A DNA stretch of 64,000 nucleotides from Thioclava nitratireducens (GTDB lineage: Bacteria > Pseudomonadota > Alphaproteobacteria > Rhodobacterales > Rhodobacteraceae), in contig NZ_CP019437.1 in NCBI RefSeq assembly GCF_001940525.2, positions 1,834,501 through 1,898,500 of the forward strand. The letters are read 5' to 3'. The translations under genes and the position numbers were made by a program. Positions 18,114-29,474 of this stretch are shown in pieces (the stretch's first letter is position 1; each line of letters starts with the position of its first letter). The notes beneath the pieces were generated by a model, which saw only the letters and a list, made by a program, of their open reading frames with translations, ran no database searches and was not told the DNA's origin.

Positions 18114-19055
18114 TCACCCCCAAGGCCCGTCTTTGCCCTTCCGCCGCACTTTCGGCATCGAGCGCGCACCGCTCCAATCGCCCGTAGCCGGCGCGGGGGC
18201 CGCGCGCTCACGACGCGCACCCGTACCGCCCGCAAGCTGGCGCAGCGCTGCAACGCGGTTCTCGGTAGAGGGGTGGGTGGCGAACAGGTTATCCGCGCCG
18301 TGCCCGCTCAGCGGGTTGATGATGAACATATGCGCGGTCGCAGGATTGCGCTCGGCGGCGACATTCTCGACCCGACGCGCGCCAGCCTCGATCCGCTGCA
18401 GCGCCGAGGCCAGCCAGAGAGGGTTGCCGCAGATCGCAGCCCCTTCCTTGTCGGCCGCATATTCGCGTGTGCGCGAGATCGCCATCTGGACCAGCGCCGC
18501 CGCCATCGGGGCGAGGAACATCATCGCCAGCGTGCCCATGATCCCCATCCGCTCGCGCGAGCCGCCGAAGAACAGGGCGAAATTTGCCAGCATCGAAATC
18601 GCACCGGCGAAGCTCGCCGTCACGGTCATGATCGCGGTGTCGCGGTGTTTGATATGGGCCAACTCGTGAGCGATCACGCCCGACAGCTCTTCGCGCGACA
18701 GGCTCTGCATCAGCCCGGCGGTTACCGCCACGGCGGCGTTCTCGGGGTTGCGGCCAGTGGCGAAGGCATTGGGCTGCGGCGTGTCGATCAGGTAGACGGC
18801 GGGCATCGGCAGGTCGGCATTCTTGGCCAGTTGCCCGACCAGCGCGTTCAGCCCCGCGCGGTCGCCCGGCGCCACCAGATGCGCGTTATGCATCCGCAGC
18901 ACCATCTTGTCCGAATTCCACCACGAATAGACATTCATCCCGGCGGCGAAGATCAGCGCGATCACCATGCCGGTCGCACCACCCATCAGGTAGCCCAGCC
19001 CCATGAACAGCGCCGTCATCGCCGCCATCAGCATCGCAGTCTTGGCATAACCCAT
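18114..19055 (-). CDS. htpX: Zinc metalloprotease HtpX
   Basis: Inner-membrane M48 protease of 313 residues that helps degrade misfolded membrane proteins. Two N-terminal helices ([21 protein letters not shown] and a second to about residue 45) precede the catalytic motif [10 protein letters not shown] (HExxH), two further hydrophobic segments, and the third zinc ligand in AYAADKEGA. The start at 19055 has GGGTGAGA about 6 bases upstream; the longer open frame upstream is not homologous. The C-terminus carries an extra polar, arginine-rich tail of about 35 residues beyond the usual end. It lies downstream of the rhodanese gene, which has its own terminator, so it is probably transcribed separately. 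Confidence 0.95.
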   Translation of the reverse strand: MGYAKTAMLMAAMTALFMGLGYLMGGATGMVIALIFAAGMNVYSWWNSDKMVLRMHNAHLVAPGDRAGLNALVGQLAKNADLPMPAVYLIDTPQPNAFATGRNPENAAVAVTAGLMQSLSREELSGVIAHELAHIKHRDTAIMTVTASFAGAISMLANFALFFGGSRERMGIMGTLAMMFLAPMAAALVQMAISRTREYAADKEGAAICGNPLWLASALQRIEAGARRVENVAAERNPATAHMFIINPLSGHGADNLFATHPSTENRVAALRQLAGGTGARRERAAPAPATGDWSGARSMPKVRRKGKDGPWG

Positions 19056-19130
19056 TGTCGGTCTCACCCTTTGATCGTTACGCATCCGATATAGGCACGC
19101 GCCACGCCCACGCAATTCCATCGGCTGCGC

Positions 19131-19158
19131 AAAACAAAAGGGGCCCCGGCGGGCCCCC
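19131..19158 (-). terminator. Terminator of the rhodanese gene
   Basis: On the minus strand GGGGCCC-GCCG-GGGCCCC is followed by TTTTGTTTT, 28 bases past the stop. Confidence 0.85.
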
Positions 19159-19185
19159 TTCAAAATCATGCGACACAGTGCGCGA

Positions 19186-19554
19186 TCAGCGCTCGATCTC
19201 GCCGCCACCTGCGTGCCAGTCGCCCAGCCCGCCGATATTGTAGACTTCGGCGTAGCCCATCTGGACCAGCATCTGCGCCGCACCTGCCGAGCGCCCGCCC
19301 GAGGCGCAATAGAGCGCGACCGGCTTCGCGGGGTCGAGGTCGGGATGCTTCTCCGGGCTCGACGGGTCGGCCTTCATGCGGATCGTCGCGAGCGGGATAT
19401 GAAGCGCGCCCTTGGCCTTGCCCGAGCTTTTCACTTCCATGCCCTCACGCACGTCGACCACGGTCAGCTCACCGGCTTTCGCCTTGGCGACGGCGTCCTG
19501 CGGGGCAATGCGCTCGACCCGGTTGCCACCGGAAGGGCGAAGAAAATTCAGCAT
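19186..19554 (-). CDS. Single-domain rhodanese-like protein
   Basis: Small protein of 122 residues made of one rhodanese domain. It has [10 protein letters not shown], the [10 protein letters not shown] strand and the active-site loop CASGGRSA with the catalytic Cys at about residue 83, so sulfurtransferase activity is possible. The start at 19554 has AGAGG 8 bases upstream; longer in-frame starts reach into the uvrA promoter and are unlikely. It is divergent from uvrA. The sulfur acceptor is unknown. Confidence 0.9.
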   Translation of the reverse strand: MLNFLRPSGGNRVERIAPQDAVAKAKAGELTVVDVREGMEVKSSGKAKGALHIPLATIRMKADPSSPEKHPDLDPAKPVALYCASGGRSAGAAQMLVQMGYAEVYNIGGLGDWHAGGGEIER

Positions 19555-19762
19555 GTCGTTACCTCTTGCATTCGCGTGACCCGCAGGCCCGTTTCCCGGT
19601 TCATGTGGCAAATACCGGACCGCTTTCAAGAGTGATAGCGCGAAACCCGTCGAAAATACATTCAAGAAATGGAATTTAATGCCCAATTGCCGCAATTTTG
19701 ATCGGGCTGCGAGGCGTGCAAGTGGCGCGACGGATACGCGCGACATTGCCGCCATGCAGAAA

Positions 19763-19777
19763 GTTCACATTTCGTTC
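19763..19777 (+). promoter_or_regulatory. LexA (SOS) box of uvrA
   Basis: GTTC-ACATTTC-GTTC is a perfect match to the alphaproteobacterial LexA consensus GTTC-N7-GTTC. It lies 65 bases before the uvrA start and just upstream of the promoter candidate at 19789-19817. Confidence 0.85.
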
Positions 19778-19788
19778 GCAGATTTGGA

Positions 19789-19817
19789 TTGGAGACTCGC
19801 GGGGAAACACCTATCTA
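19789..19817 (+). promoter_or_regulatory. Promoter candidate of uvrA
   Basis: TTGGAG (19789-19794), 17-base spacer, TATCTA (19812-19817). The LexA box ends 11 bases before the -35, a position where repressor would block polymerase. Confidence 0.5.
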
Positions 19818-19841
19818 GGGCTGGTGATAAAGGGGGCGTGG

Positions 19842-22703
<2,862 letters not shown>

Positions 22704-22734
22704 TCCGCCGCGCTCTGGTCGCGGGCGCGCGGGC

Positions 22735-23166
22735 TCAGCGCCGCGCGGTGCGGCCGATGACTTCCATGACCTTGTGGTCTTCCGCGCCGACTTTGTAGAT
22801 CACGCCGCGCACGTTGTAGTAGCGCCAGGCGCCGGTCACGATCGGCAGATCGTAGCGGCGCAGGTTCAGGATCATCGAGTGCTGATAGACTGGAAACACA
22901 TCGCCGACGCTGAACTCGGGCTCCATCTGACCCTGCAGTACCCAGCGTGACGTGCCATTGGTCGTGGCGACCTTGCAGAACGTGTCGCCCGTCGTGAGCG
23001 TCTTGCACTCCGGCGCGGCCTTTGCGGAAGCTTTGGCTTCCTGCGCTGCGGGGCTACCCATGTCGATCTTTCCACCGCGCATTACCTGAACCCCTTGCGC
23101 CGATCCTTCGGCAGAGGCGAGGGCAGGCAGGGCGCAGGTCAGCGCAATCAGGGCGAGTGGGCGCAT
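22735..23166 (-). CDS. Small secreted protein, RcnB-like family member 1
   Basis: Protein of 143 residues with a Sec signal (MRPLALIALTCALPALASAEG). It ends in a block of about 30 residues (WRYYNVRGVIYKV ... KVMEVIG) that resembles the C-terminal ends of the next two genes, though more distantly. Two cysteines (ECKTL, TFCKV) could form a disulfide. The start at 23166 has GAGG 6 bases upstream; an ATG four codons earlier lacks one. Periplasmic location is likely; the function is unknown. Relatives near uvrA are sometimes mislabelled as excinuclease subunits in databases, an error of neighbourhood. Confidence 0.75.
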   Translation of the reverse strand: MRPLALIALTCALPALASAEGSAQGVQVMRGGKIDMGSPAAQEAKASAKAAPECKTLTTGDTFCKVATTNGTSRWVLQGQMEPEFSVGDVFPVYQHSMILNLRRYDLPIVTGAWRYYNVRGVIYKVGAEDHKVMEVIGRTARR

Positions 23167-23262
23167 CACGATCCTCATCTTGAAAGCCTATCCACGCGCG
23201 TGTCATCGGGCAACGAAATTGAGAATCGATACATCTTTCTGTCCTCCAACCTTTCGAGGACA

Positions 23263-23294
23263 ATAAAAAACAGGCGGAGTGGTTCCGCCCGTTT
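23263..23294 (-). terminator. Terminator of secreted protein 2
   Basis: GGCGGA-ACCAC-TCCGCC on the minus strand is followed by TGTTTTTTATTG. The plus strand side also ends in TTTTT, so it may work in both directions. Confidence 0.8.
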
Positions 23295-23318
23295 TTCAAT
23301 TTCCGTCTGGACCGTGGC

Positions 23319-23666
23319 TCAGAAGCCGACGATGTCCGTGGCCTTGCCGACCTGGGCGAGCACTTCGCCGCTCTCGGGGCTGACTTCGTAGATGTAGCCG
23401 AACGAGCGCCAGTAGGTCGCGTCAGCCTTCAGGCCGAACGCGGCGGGCTGGCGGAGGCGAACGTGGTTCTCGGTGATCTGCTGGCCAACTTGCCACAGCA
23501 GGTCGTTGCGAACCGAGGGCTTCTGGTCATGCGACTGGTTCGCGACCGAGACGCTTGCTGCCATTTTCGAACCTGCGGCGCTCATCGGACCATCTGCGAG
23601 AGCTGCCATCGGGGTAAAAGCTGCGCCGATCACCGCGATCAGCGCGACACGGGGGAGATAAGTCAT
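23319..23666 (-). CDS. Small secreted protein, RcnB-like family member 2
   Basis: Protein of 115 residues with a signal peptide (MTYLPRVALIAVIGAAFTPMAALA). The mature part ends with YWRSFGYIYEVSPESGEVLA, almost superposable on the end of the next gene (YWRSNGYVYQVDRQTGEVLA). That marks the two as paralogues. AAGGAAA lies about 5 bases before the ATG at 23666. It has its own terminator. Function unknown; probably periplasmic. Confidence 0.8.
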   Translation of the reverse strand: MTYLPRVALIAVIGAAFTPMAALADGPMSAAGSKMAASVSVANQSHDQKPSVRNDLLWQVGQQITENHVRLRQPAAFGLKADATYWRSFGYIYEVSPESGEVLAQVGKATDIVGF

Positions 23667-23827
23667 GCGCGTTTTCCTTTCGTCTTGAGGGACCAAATGC
23701 CGCATTGCGGCGAAAAGGTCCATTGCAGATTCCGCATTGCCGCCATGCGTAGAAGCGAAAGCTGTTGCGCGCTGTAAGTTGCTGTTATTGCTTAATAAAA
23801 AATTACGAGATTTCCGTGTCAAATCAC

Positions 23828-23856
23828 AAAGGCCTCCACTTTACGTGAAGGCCTCG
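23828..23856 (-). terminator. Probable terminator of secreted protein 3
   Basis: On the minus strand AGGCCT with TCAC pairs with GTG and a second AGGCCT, followed by TTTGTGATTT. The T-run is weak. Confidence 0.5.
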
Positions 23857-23902
23857 TGTTCAGATGCGGCGCTATGTCGCGGTTGACGCTGCGTCTGCGA
23901 AG

Positions 23903-24328
23903 TCAGTAGCCGAGGATCGAACGCGCGAGTCCGATCAGAGCGAGCACTTCGCCGGTCTGGCGGTCGACCTGATAGACGTAGCCGTTGGAGCGCCAATAGG
24001 TGCGATTGTCGTTCAGGCCGTAGCGGTTCGGGTCGCGGATCAGGACGTAGTCGCCGGTGATCCGGTCACCGCGGCGCCAACGGCGCTCCGCGTCCCGCCA
24101 TTCGTCGTCGCGCTCGTCGTCGTGGCGATAGCTTTTCTTGGCGAGACCGGGCGGACGGCAGCCATTGTTCTTCTTGGCCAGTCCGGGCGGGCAGCCCCTG
24201 TAATCGCGCTCTGCGTGGCCGCGGTCGTTCTTCCATTTGCCGTGGCCATGGCCGTCAGCAAGGGCGGCCCCGGGCAGAAGGCTCGCCCCGAGGGCAGCGG
24301 CGAGGGTAAGCTGGGTCAGGTGTTTCAT
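23903..24328 (-). CDS. Small secreted protein, RcnB-like family member 3 (PPGLAKK repeats)
   Basis: Protein of 141 residues with a signal peptide (MKHLTQLTLAAALGASLLPGAALA). A His/Lys-rich stretch follows, then two copies of C-x-PPGLAKK (GCPPGLAKKNNGCRPPGLAKK region), a very charged linker, and the shared C-terminal block YWRSNGYVYQVDRQTGEVLA. This layout is common for RcnB-like proteins of Rhodobacteraceae. RcnB of E. coli is a periplasmic nickel/cobalt homeostasis protein, but a metal role here is only inferred from the His-rich part. GGAGAGG lies 4 bases before the ATG at 24328. Confidence 0.82.
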   Translation of the reverse strand: MKHLTQLTLAAALGASLLPGAALADGHGHGKWKNDRGHAERDYRGCPPGLAKKNNGCRPPGLAKKSYRHDDERDDEWRDAERRWRRGDRITGDYVLIRDPNRYGLNDNRTYWRSNGYVYQVDRQTGEVLALIGLARSILGY

Positions 24329-24446
24329 GTGACCTCTCCTTTCCTGACGCGCCTCATGCGCGTGTTGGGATATAAATGAACGTAGCTGGCCAGCCGTTCC
24401 ATCGCGGAATCGGGCTTTATCCACGCGCAACCCTCTCACAAGCAAG

Positions 24447-24480
24447 ACCCCGCCGAAGACGCGCGGTCATTCGGCGGGGT
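24447..24480 (-). terminator. Hairpin after the DUF2892 gene
   Basis: A perfect 11-bp stem ACCCCGCCGAA/TTCGGCGGGGT with a 12-base loop, 37 bases past the stop. The following tract (CTTGCTTGT) is only partly T-rich. Confidence 0.6.
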
Positions 24481-24516
24481 CCGGCTCGCCCTCGGGGCGA
24501 AATCAGGCTTCTGGGG

Positions 24517-24714
24517 TTACTTCTTACAGGTATTGACGCCGAGCATCGAGTAGAGCGGGCAGGTGCCCAGCAACCCGGTCCCGAGCGGAATCAGCCCCAC
24601 CCAGAAAAGCCAGCGATAGGGGCCGGGCGGGGTCATGAAGAAGGCGATGATCAGGGCCAGCCCGACCACGATGCGCAGAGTGCGGTCGATGCCGCCGACA
24701 TTGTTCTTGAACAT
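24517..24714 (-). CDS. DUF2892 membrane protein
   Basis: Protein of 65 residues with two short hydrophobic helices (TLRIVVGLALIIAFFM and WLFWVGLIPLGTGLLG). It has the family hallmarks GGIDRTLRIVVG at the N-terminus and GTCPLYSMLGVNTCKK at the C-terminus. This is the YgaP-type membrane domain, here without an attached rhodanese domain; a separate rhodanese gene lies 5 kb away. The role is unknown. It is probably a single-gene unit. Confidence 0.88.
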   Translation of the reverse strand: MFKNNVGGIDRTLRIVVGLALIIAFFMTPPGPYRWLFWVGLIPLGTGLLGTCPLYSMLGVNTCKK

Positions 24715-24822
24715 TCAAAGCCCTTTCCGTGGCGCAGCTTCCTTGCAACTTGATACTGTTACGCGAACTCAGGCGGCAAGGATTAACTGCGGGAGGCGCG
24801 GTGACGCGCCTCCACTCGGAAT

Positions 24823-25695
24823 TCAGGTGCGGCTGCGCTTTTCGAAACGCGGCAGCATGGCCGAGAAGTCGCGGCCCTTGCCGCCTTCGGTTTCCACGAA
24901 GGCCGAATAGAGCGCGGCGGCCAGCTTGCCCATCGGCGTGTCGGCATCGGCGCTCTCGGCGGCCTGCTGGCTCAGCCGCAGGTCCTTGAGCATCAGCTCG
25001 GCGGCGAAGCCCGGCTTGTAATCGTTGTCGGCGGGCGATTGCGGGCCGACGCCCGGCGCCGGGCAATAGGTGTTCATCGACCAGCTCTGACCCGAGGAGG
25101 TCGAGACCACGTCGAACATCTTCTCGCGGTCGAGGCCCAGCTTGTCGGCCAACGCGAAGGCTTCGCAGGTCGCGATCATCGTCACGCCGAGGATCATGTT
25201 GTTGCAGATCTTGGCCGCCTGACCCGCGCCCGCTTCGCCGCAATGCACGGCCTTCTGGCCCATCACGTCGAAGAGGGGCTTCACGATCTCGAAGCTTTTC
25301 GCGTCACCACCCACCATGAAGGTCAGCGTGCCGTTGGTCGCGCCGCCCACGCCACCGGAGACAGGCGCGTCGAGCGAACCGAGGCCGCGCTCTGCCGCCA
25401 TCGCCGCGACCGCTTTCGCGCTGTCGACATCGACGGTCGAGCAATCGCACAGCACCGCATCTTCCTGCATCGCCGGGATCACTTCCTTCGCGACGTCGCG
25501 CAGGATCTGGCCGTTGGGGAGCATGGTGATGACGACCTCGGCCTCCTGCGCCGCAGCCGCTGCGGTCGTCGCCCGACCCACGCCCTCGGGCGGCGGGGCG
25601 GTGAGGTCGAAGCCGATCACTTTGTGACCCGCGGCGACCAGATTGGCCGCCATGGGCCCACCCATGTTTCCAAGCCCGATGAATGCGATTTTCAT
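24823..25695 (-). CDS. mmsB: 3-hydroxyisobutyrate dehydrogenase
   Basis: NAD-dependent enzyme of 290 residues that oxidises 3-hydroxyisobutyrate to methylmalonate semialdehyde in valine breakdown. It has the Rossmann motif FIGLGNMGGPMAANL, the substrate-binding DAPVSGGVGGATNGTL and the catalytic Lys in GQAAKICNNMILG. GGAGGAG lies 6 bases before the ATG at 25695. Its start overlaps the stop of the hydrolase (ATGA), so the three genes 27880-24823 form one coupled operon. The next enzyme of the pathway, methylmalonate semialdehyde dehydrogenase, is not in the window. Confidence 0.95.
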   Translation of the reverse strand: MKIAFIGLGNMGGPMAANLVAAGHKVIGFDLTAPPPEGVGRATTAAAAAQEAEVVITMLPNGQILRDVAKEVIPAMQEDAVLCDCSTVDVDSAKAVAAMAAERGLGSLDAPVSGGVGGATNGTLTFMVGGDAKSFEIVKPLFDVMGQKAVHCGEAGAGQAAKICNNMILGVTMIATCEAFALADKLGLDREKMFDVVSTSSGQSWSMNTYCPAPGVGPQSPADNDYKPGFAAELMLKDLRLSQQAAESADADTPMGKLAAALYSAFVETEGGKGRDFSAMLPRFEKRSRT

Positions 25696-26738
25696 GTCGT
25701 CTCCTCCCAGATGGCCCATTCGGGGCCGAGCGGCTCCAGCATCTGCGCGACCGCCTCTTCCGGCAGCGCATCCAGAGCATATTTCCATTGCGGATTGCGA
25801 TCCTTGTCGATGATCTGCGCCCGCACGCCCTCAAGAAAATCACCTAGCTCCGCCGCACGCCAGGTAAAGCGGAACTCATGGGTGAGGGCGGCGCGGATCG
25901 TGTTCTCGGCGCGGGTCATGCGGATCAGGCGCAGCGTCGCCTCCATCGACAGCGCGGAGTTGCGCAGCACCGTCTTGTAGGTCTTCTCGGCGAACTCGCT
26001 GCCCGAAGTCTCGAGCTTGGCGACGATCGCGCTGAGGTTCTCGGCCCAGAAGATGCGGTCGATCTCGGGGCGCAGGCCCTCCAGCTTGCCGGGTTCGGGC
26101 GGGGTGCGCGGATGGGGCAGGGTGTCGATATTGCCGGTCTCGATGAGCCGGGTCTTCAACTCCTCCCAATCGGCCTCGGGCACGAACATATCGGCGAACC
26201 CGGCATAGAGCGCGTCGGTTGCGTTCATTCGCGCCCCCGTGAGGCCGAGATATTCGCCCACGTGGCCTGGCGCGCGCGCCAGCAAAAGCGTGCCGCCCAC
26301 GTCCGGGATCAGCCCGATCCCGCTTTCCGGCATCGCGACCTGCGTGCTTTCGCCCACGATCCGGTGGCTGGCATGGCCGCCGACGCCGACGCCGCCGCCC
26401 ATCACGAAGCCCTGCATGAAGGCGACGATGGGCTTGGGATATTCCGCGATCTTTGCGTTCATCCGGTATTCGTCGCGCCAGAAGTCGCGTCCCGGTGCAT
26501 AATCGCCAGCGATCCCGGCCCGGTAGACGGCGGCGATGTCGCCGCCCGAGCAGAAGGCGCGATCACCCGCTGCGTCGATCACGACAAGATCGACCTCCGG
26601 GTCGTCGCGCCATGCGTCGAGCGCCGCCTCGATCGCCATGGCCATCTCGTGATCGAGCGCGTTGAGCGCCTTGGGTCGATTGAAGGTCAGCCGTCCGGCG
26701 TGGCCTTCCTTTCTCGCGATCATCGTTTCTTCGGTCAT
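25692..26738 (-). CDS. 3-hydroxyisobutyryl-CoA hydrolase (crotonase family)
   Basis: Enzyme of 348 residues of the crotonase superfamily. The oxyanion-hole strand CSGGDIAAVYRAG and the catalytic region MPESGIGLIPDVGG (Glu and Asp) match hydrolases of the HIBCH type rather than hydratases; the length and long C-terminal part agree. It would release 3-hydroxyisobutyrate from its CoA ester between the flanking dehydrogenases. Both ends overlap neighbours by ATGA. The database label enoyl-CoA hydratase is the usual alternative, but context favours the hydrolase. Confidence 0.92.
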   Translation of the reverse strand: MTEETMIARKEGHAGRLTFNRPKALNALDHEMAMAIEAALDAWRDDPEVDLVVIDAAGDRAFCSGGDIAAVYRAGIAGDYAPGRDFWRDEYRMNAKIAEYPKPIVAFMQGFVMGGGVGVGGHASHRIVGESTQVAMPESGIGLIPDVGGTLLLARAPGHVGEYLGLTGARMNATDALYAGFADMFVPEADWEELKTRLIETGNIDTLPHPRTPPEPGKLEGLRPEIDRIFWAENLSAIVAKLETSGSEFAEKTYKTVLRNSALSMEATLRLIRMTRAENTIRAALTHEFRFTWRAAELGDFLEGVRAQIIDKDRNPQWKYALDALPEEAVAQMLEPLGPEWAIWEETT

Positions 26739-27880
26739 CCACGCTCCGCCAGCATCGCGCGGCTGACGATCAGCCGCATGATTTCATTCGTGCCTTCAAG
26801 GATCTGGTGCACGCGCAGGTCGCGCACGATCTTCTCGATCCCGTAATCGGCAAGATAGCCGTAACCACCATGCAATTGCAGGCATTGGTTTGCCACATCG
26901 AATGAGGCATCCGTCACATAGAGTTTAGCCATGGCGCAGAACTTCGTCGCATCATGGGTCTTGTTGTCGAGCTTCCATGCCGCCTGACGCAGGAAGGTGC
27001 GCGCGGATTCCAGCTTCACCTCCATATCGGCGAGGCGGAATTGCAGCGCCTGGAACTGGTCGAGCGATTTACCGAAGGCCTTTCGCTCGCCCATATAGGC
27101 CAGCGTCTTGTTGAGCGCGGCCTGCGCCCCGCCGAGGGCGGAGGCCGCGATATTCAGACGCCCGCCATCGAGACCCGCCATCGCATAAGTAAAGCCTTTG
27201 CCCTCTTCGCCCAGCAAGTTCTCCGCCGGAATGTGGCAATCGTCGAATTGCACCTGCGCGGTCGGCTGAGCCTTCCAGCCCATCTTGCGCTCCAGCCCGC
27301 CGAAGCTGAGCCCCTTCGCGCCGTCCTCGACGACCACGGTGGAGATGCCCTTGGGCCCCGGATCGCCGGTGCGTACCATCGTTACATAGGCATCCGAATA
27401 GCCGCCGCCCGAGATGAACGCCTTGGTACCGTTCAGGACCCAGCCTTCGTTCGAGCGCTCGGCCTTGGTCCGCAGCGCCGCTGCGTCCGAGCCTGAACCC
27501 GGCTCGGTCAGGCAGTAGGAGAAGACCTTTTTCATGCTGACCAGATCGGGCAGCCAGCGCGCCTTGTCCTCGTCCGAGCCGAACTTGTCGATCATGCCGC
27601 CGCACATGTTGTGGATCGACAGGAACGAGCCCACGGCGGGGCAGGACATCGCGAGCGCCTCGAAGACGAGCGTGGCATCGAGGCGCGACAGGCCCGATCC
27701 GCCATAGTCTTCGGAGACGTAGATGCCGCCCAGACCCAGCTCGGCCACTTTCGGCCAGAGCTCTTTCGGGATCGTGCCGGCCTCTTCCCACGCGTCCGCA
27801 TGGGGGGCGATCTCGTCCTGCCCGAAGGCGTAAGCCATGTCGAAAATGGCCTGCTGTTCCTCGCTGAGCGCGTAATCCAT
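26735..27880 (-). CDS. Acyl-CoA dehydrogenase, probably isobutyryl-CoA specific
   Basis: FAD enzyme of 381 residues. It has the family segments SEDYGGSGLSRLDATLVFEA, YCLTEPGSGSDAAAL, KMGWKAQPTAQVQFDDC, and near the end LQLHGGYGYLADYGIEKIVR followed by LEGTNEIMRL with the catalytic Glu of the short-chain group. The substrate call rests on the operon: a CoA hydrolase and 3-hydroxyisobutyrate dehydrogenase follow, the valine route. No separate crotonase/hydratase is present in the operon. GGAGGAG lies 5 bases before the ATG at 27880; the longer open frame upstream has no site. Confidence 0.92.
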   Translation of the reverse strand: MDYALSEEQQAIFDMAYAFGQDEIAPHADAWEEAGTIPKELWPKVAELGLGGIYVSEDYGGSGLSRLDATLVFEALAMSCPAVGSFLSIHNMCGGMIDKFGSDEDKARWLPDLVSMKKVFSYCLTEPGSGSDAAALRTKAERSNEGWVLNGTKAFISGGGYSDAYVTMVRTGDPGPKGISTVVVEDGAKGLSFGGLERKMGWKAQPTAQVQFDDCHIPAENLLGEEGKGFTYAMAGLDGGRLNIAASALGGAQAALNKTLAYMGERKAFGKSLDQFQALQFRLADMEVKLESARTFLRQAAWKLDNKTHDATKFCAMAKLYVTDASFDVANQCLQLHGGYGYLADYGIEKIVRDLRVHQILEGTNEIMRLIVSRAMLAERG

Positions 27881-27933
27881 GAAACTCCTCCCCGAGCTCA
27901 CTTTCGGTAAAGGCTCGACCTCAACCGGATGAA

Positions 27934-27949
27934 TTGAACACCCGTTTAA
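27934..27949. promoter_or_regulatory. Candidate operator of the valine operon
   Basis: TTGAAC-ACCC-GTTTAA is a 16-bp near-palindrome (one mismatch) 54-69 bases ahead of the acyl-CoA dehydrogenase start. It resembles sites of TetR-type fatty-acid/acyl-CoA regulators. No such regulator gene is nearby, so the binding protein is unknown. Confidence 0.4.
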
Positions 27950-28006
27950 TTTCGAATCCTTGCGAGAGTTTTGCAAGGGGGAGCTTGTGCAAGTGCAAGC
28001 GTGCCG

Positions 28007-29473
28007 TCAGCCCGTCAGATAATCCGCGATCACCGAGTGCGACCCGCGCGCCCAGACGTCATTGAGAAGCGCGGTGAATTTCGCCACGACCTCGGCATTC
28101 TCGGCCAGATCGCCGTAGATCTCGGACATCTCCAGCCACGCGGCGGGACGCTCCTTCGCCAGCTTCGACTGCGCGACGAGGCGATCCCAATTCGGATCGT
28201 TCGGCGCGATCTCGGCGCCGGTCTCGCTGGTGCCGTAGCAATAGCGGCACCAGAGCGCGCTCTCGAGGATCAGCCCGGTGCAATCCCGGCCCTGAGCGAG
28301 GCAATCGCTGATCGAGGTGATGATGAACTTCGGTTGCCGGTTCGAGCCGTCATGGCACAGGCGGCGGATCGTGTCGGCCACTTCAGGGTTCGAGAAGCGG
28401 CTCAAGATGAGCTGCTTGTAATCGTTCAGGTCGGTGTCGGGCACCGGCGGCACGATGGGCAGGATCTCGGTCGTCTCGATCTTGTCGAGATAGGCGCGGA
28501 TTTGATCGTCGGCCATCGCCTCATGCGCGTATTCGATGTCCCGCAGGCCTGCGGCATAGGCGATGATCGCGTGCCCGCCATTGAGGATACGGATCTTCAT
28601 CGTCTCGAACCGGTCGACCGCATCGGTGAAGGTCACGCCGACTTTCTCCAGCGCGGGGCGGCCCGCAGGGAAATTGTCCTCCATCACCCATTGCCGGAAG
28701 GGCTCGCAGGTGACGGGGGCGGCGTCTTCGATCCCGAAGCTTTGGGCAAGCGCACGTTCGCGCGGGCCGGTGGCGGGGGTGATCCGGTCCACCATCGAGT
28801 TCGGAAAGGCGACATTGGTCTTGATCCATGCGCTTAGCTCCGGGTCCGACAGTTCCGCCAGTCCGCAAACCGCGTCACGTGTGACATGGCCGTTATGGGG
28901 GACGTTATCGCAACACATCACGGTGAAGGGCGGCACGCCCGAGGCTCGGCGCGCCTTCAGCGCGGCGATGATCGCGCCGAACGCGGTCTCGGGATGGTCC
29001 GGATTGGCCGCATCGGCCTGAATGTCGGGATGGGTCGGGCTGAACGTGCCGGTCTTCGGGTCGATGTAATAGCCGCCCTCGGTCACGGTAAGCGACACGA
29101 TCCGAACGCTGGGCTGCGACATGGCGGCGATCAGCGGCGCATTTCCGGAGGCTACTTCGGCAAAACCAACCATCGAGCCTATCACGCGGGCCGATTTCGC
29201 CGCCGGGTCCAGCTCGATAACGCTATAGAGCCCGTCCTGTGCTAGAACCGCATCGCGCATCTTCGCATCGCCCGGTCGAACGCCCGCGCCCATGAGCGCC
29301 CAGTCATGGCCTTCGCCCAAATTGAACAGATCGTCGAGATAGACCGCCTGATGCGCCCGGTGGAAATTGCCGCAGCCGATATGAACGATGCCGGGGGTGA
29401 GCGCCGCGCGGTCGTAACCGGGGCGCGCCACGTCTGCGGGAAGCTCGGAGAGGGTGTCGTTGGAAAGTGTCAT
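28007..29473 (-). CDS. mtlK: Mannitol 2-dehydrogenase (polyol dehydrogenase MtlK)
   Basis: NAD-dependent long-chain polyol dehydrogenase of 488 residues that converts mannitol (also arabitol and sorbitol) to fructose. N-terminal Rossmann region begins IVHIGCGNFHRAHQAVY. The catalytic K-x4-N-x2-H motif appears as KIRILNGGH, preceded by VTPATGP-type substrate residues (DRITPATGPRERALA). The length equals the Rhodobacter and Pseudomonas enzymes. It is the last gene of the smo operon and starts one base after smoS ends. xylB and a fructokinase gene, found after mtlK in Rhodobacter sphaeroides, are absent here; the valine operon follows instead. Confidence 0.95.
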   Translation of the reverse strand: MTLSNDTLSELPADVARPGYDRAALTPGIVHIGCGNFHRAHQAVYLDDLFNLGEGHDWALMGAGVRPGDAKMRDAVLAQDGLYSVIELDPAAKSARVIGSMVGFAEVASGNAPLIAAMSQPSVRIVSLTVTEGGYYIDPKTGTFSPTHPDIQADAANPDHPETAFGAIIAALKARRASGVPPFTVMCCDNVPHNGHVTRDAVCGLAELSDPELSAWIKTNVAFPNSMVDRITPATGPRERALAQSFGIEDAAPVTCEPFRQWVMEDNFPAGRPALEKVGVTFTDAVDRFETMKIRILNGGHAIIAYAAGLRDIEYAHEAMADDQIRAYLDKIETTEILPIVPPVPDTDLNDYKQLILSRFSNPEVADTIRRLCHDGSNRQPKFIITSISDCLAQGRDCTGLILESALWCRYCYGTSETGAEIAPNDPNWDRLVAQSKLAKERPAAWLEMSEIYGDLAENAEVVAKFTALLNDVWARGSHSVIADYLTG

Positions 29474-29474
29474 G

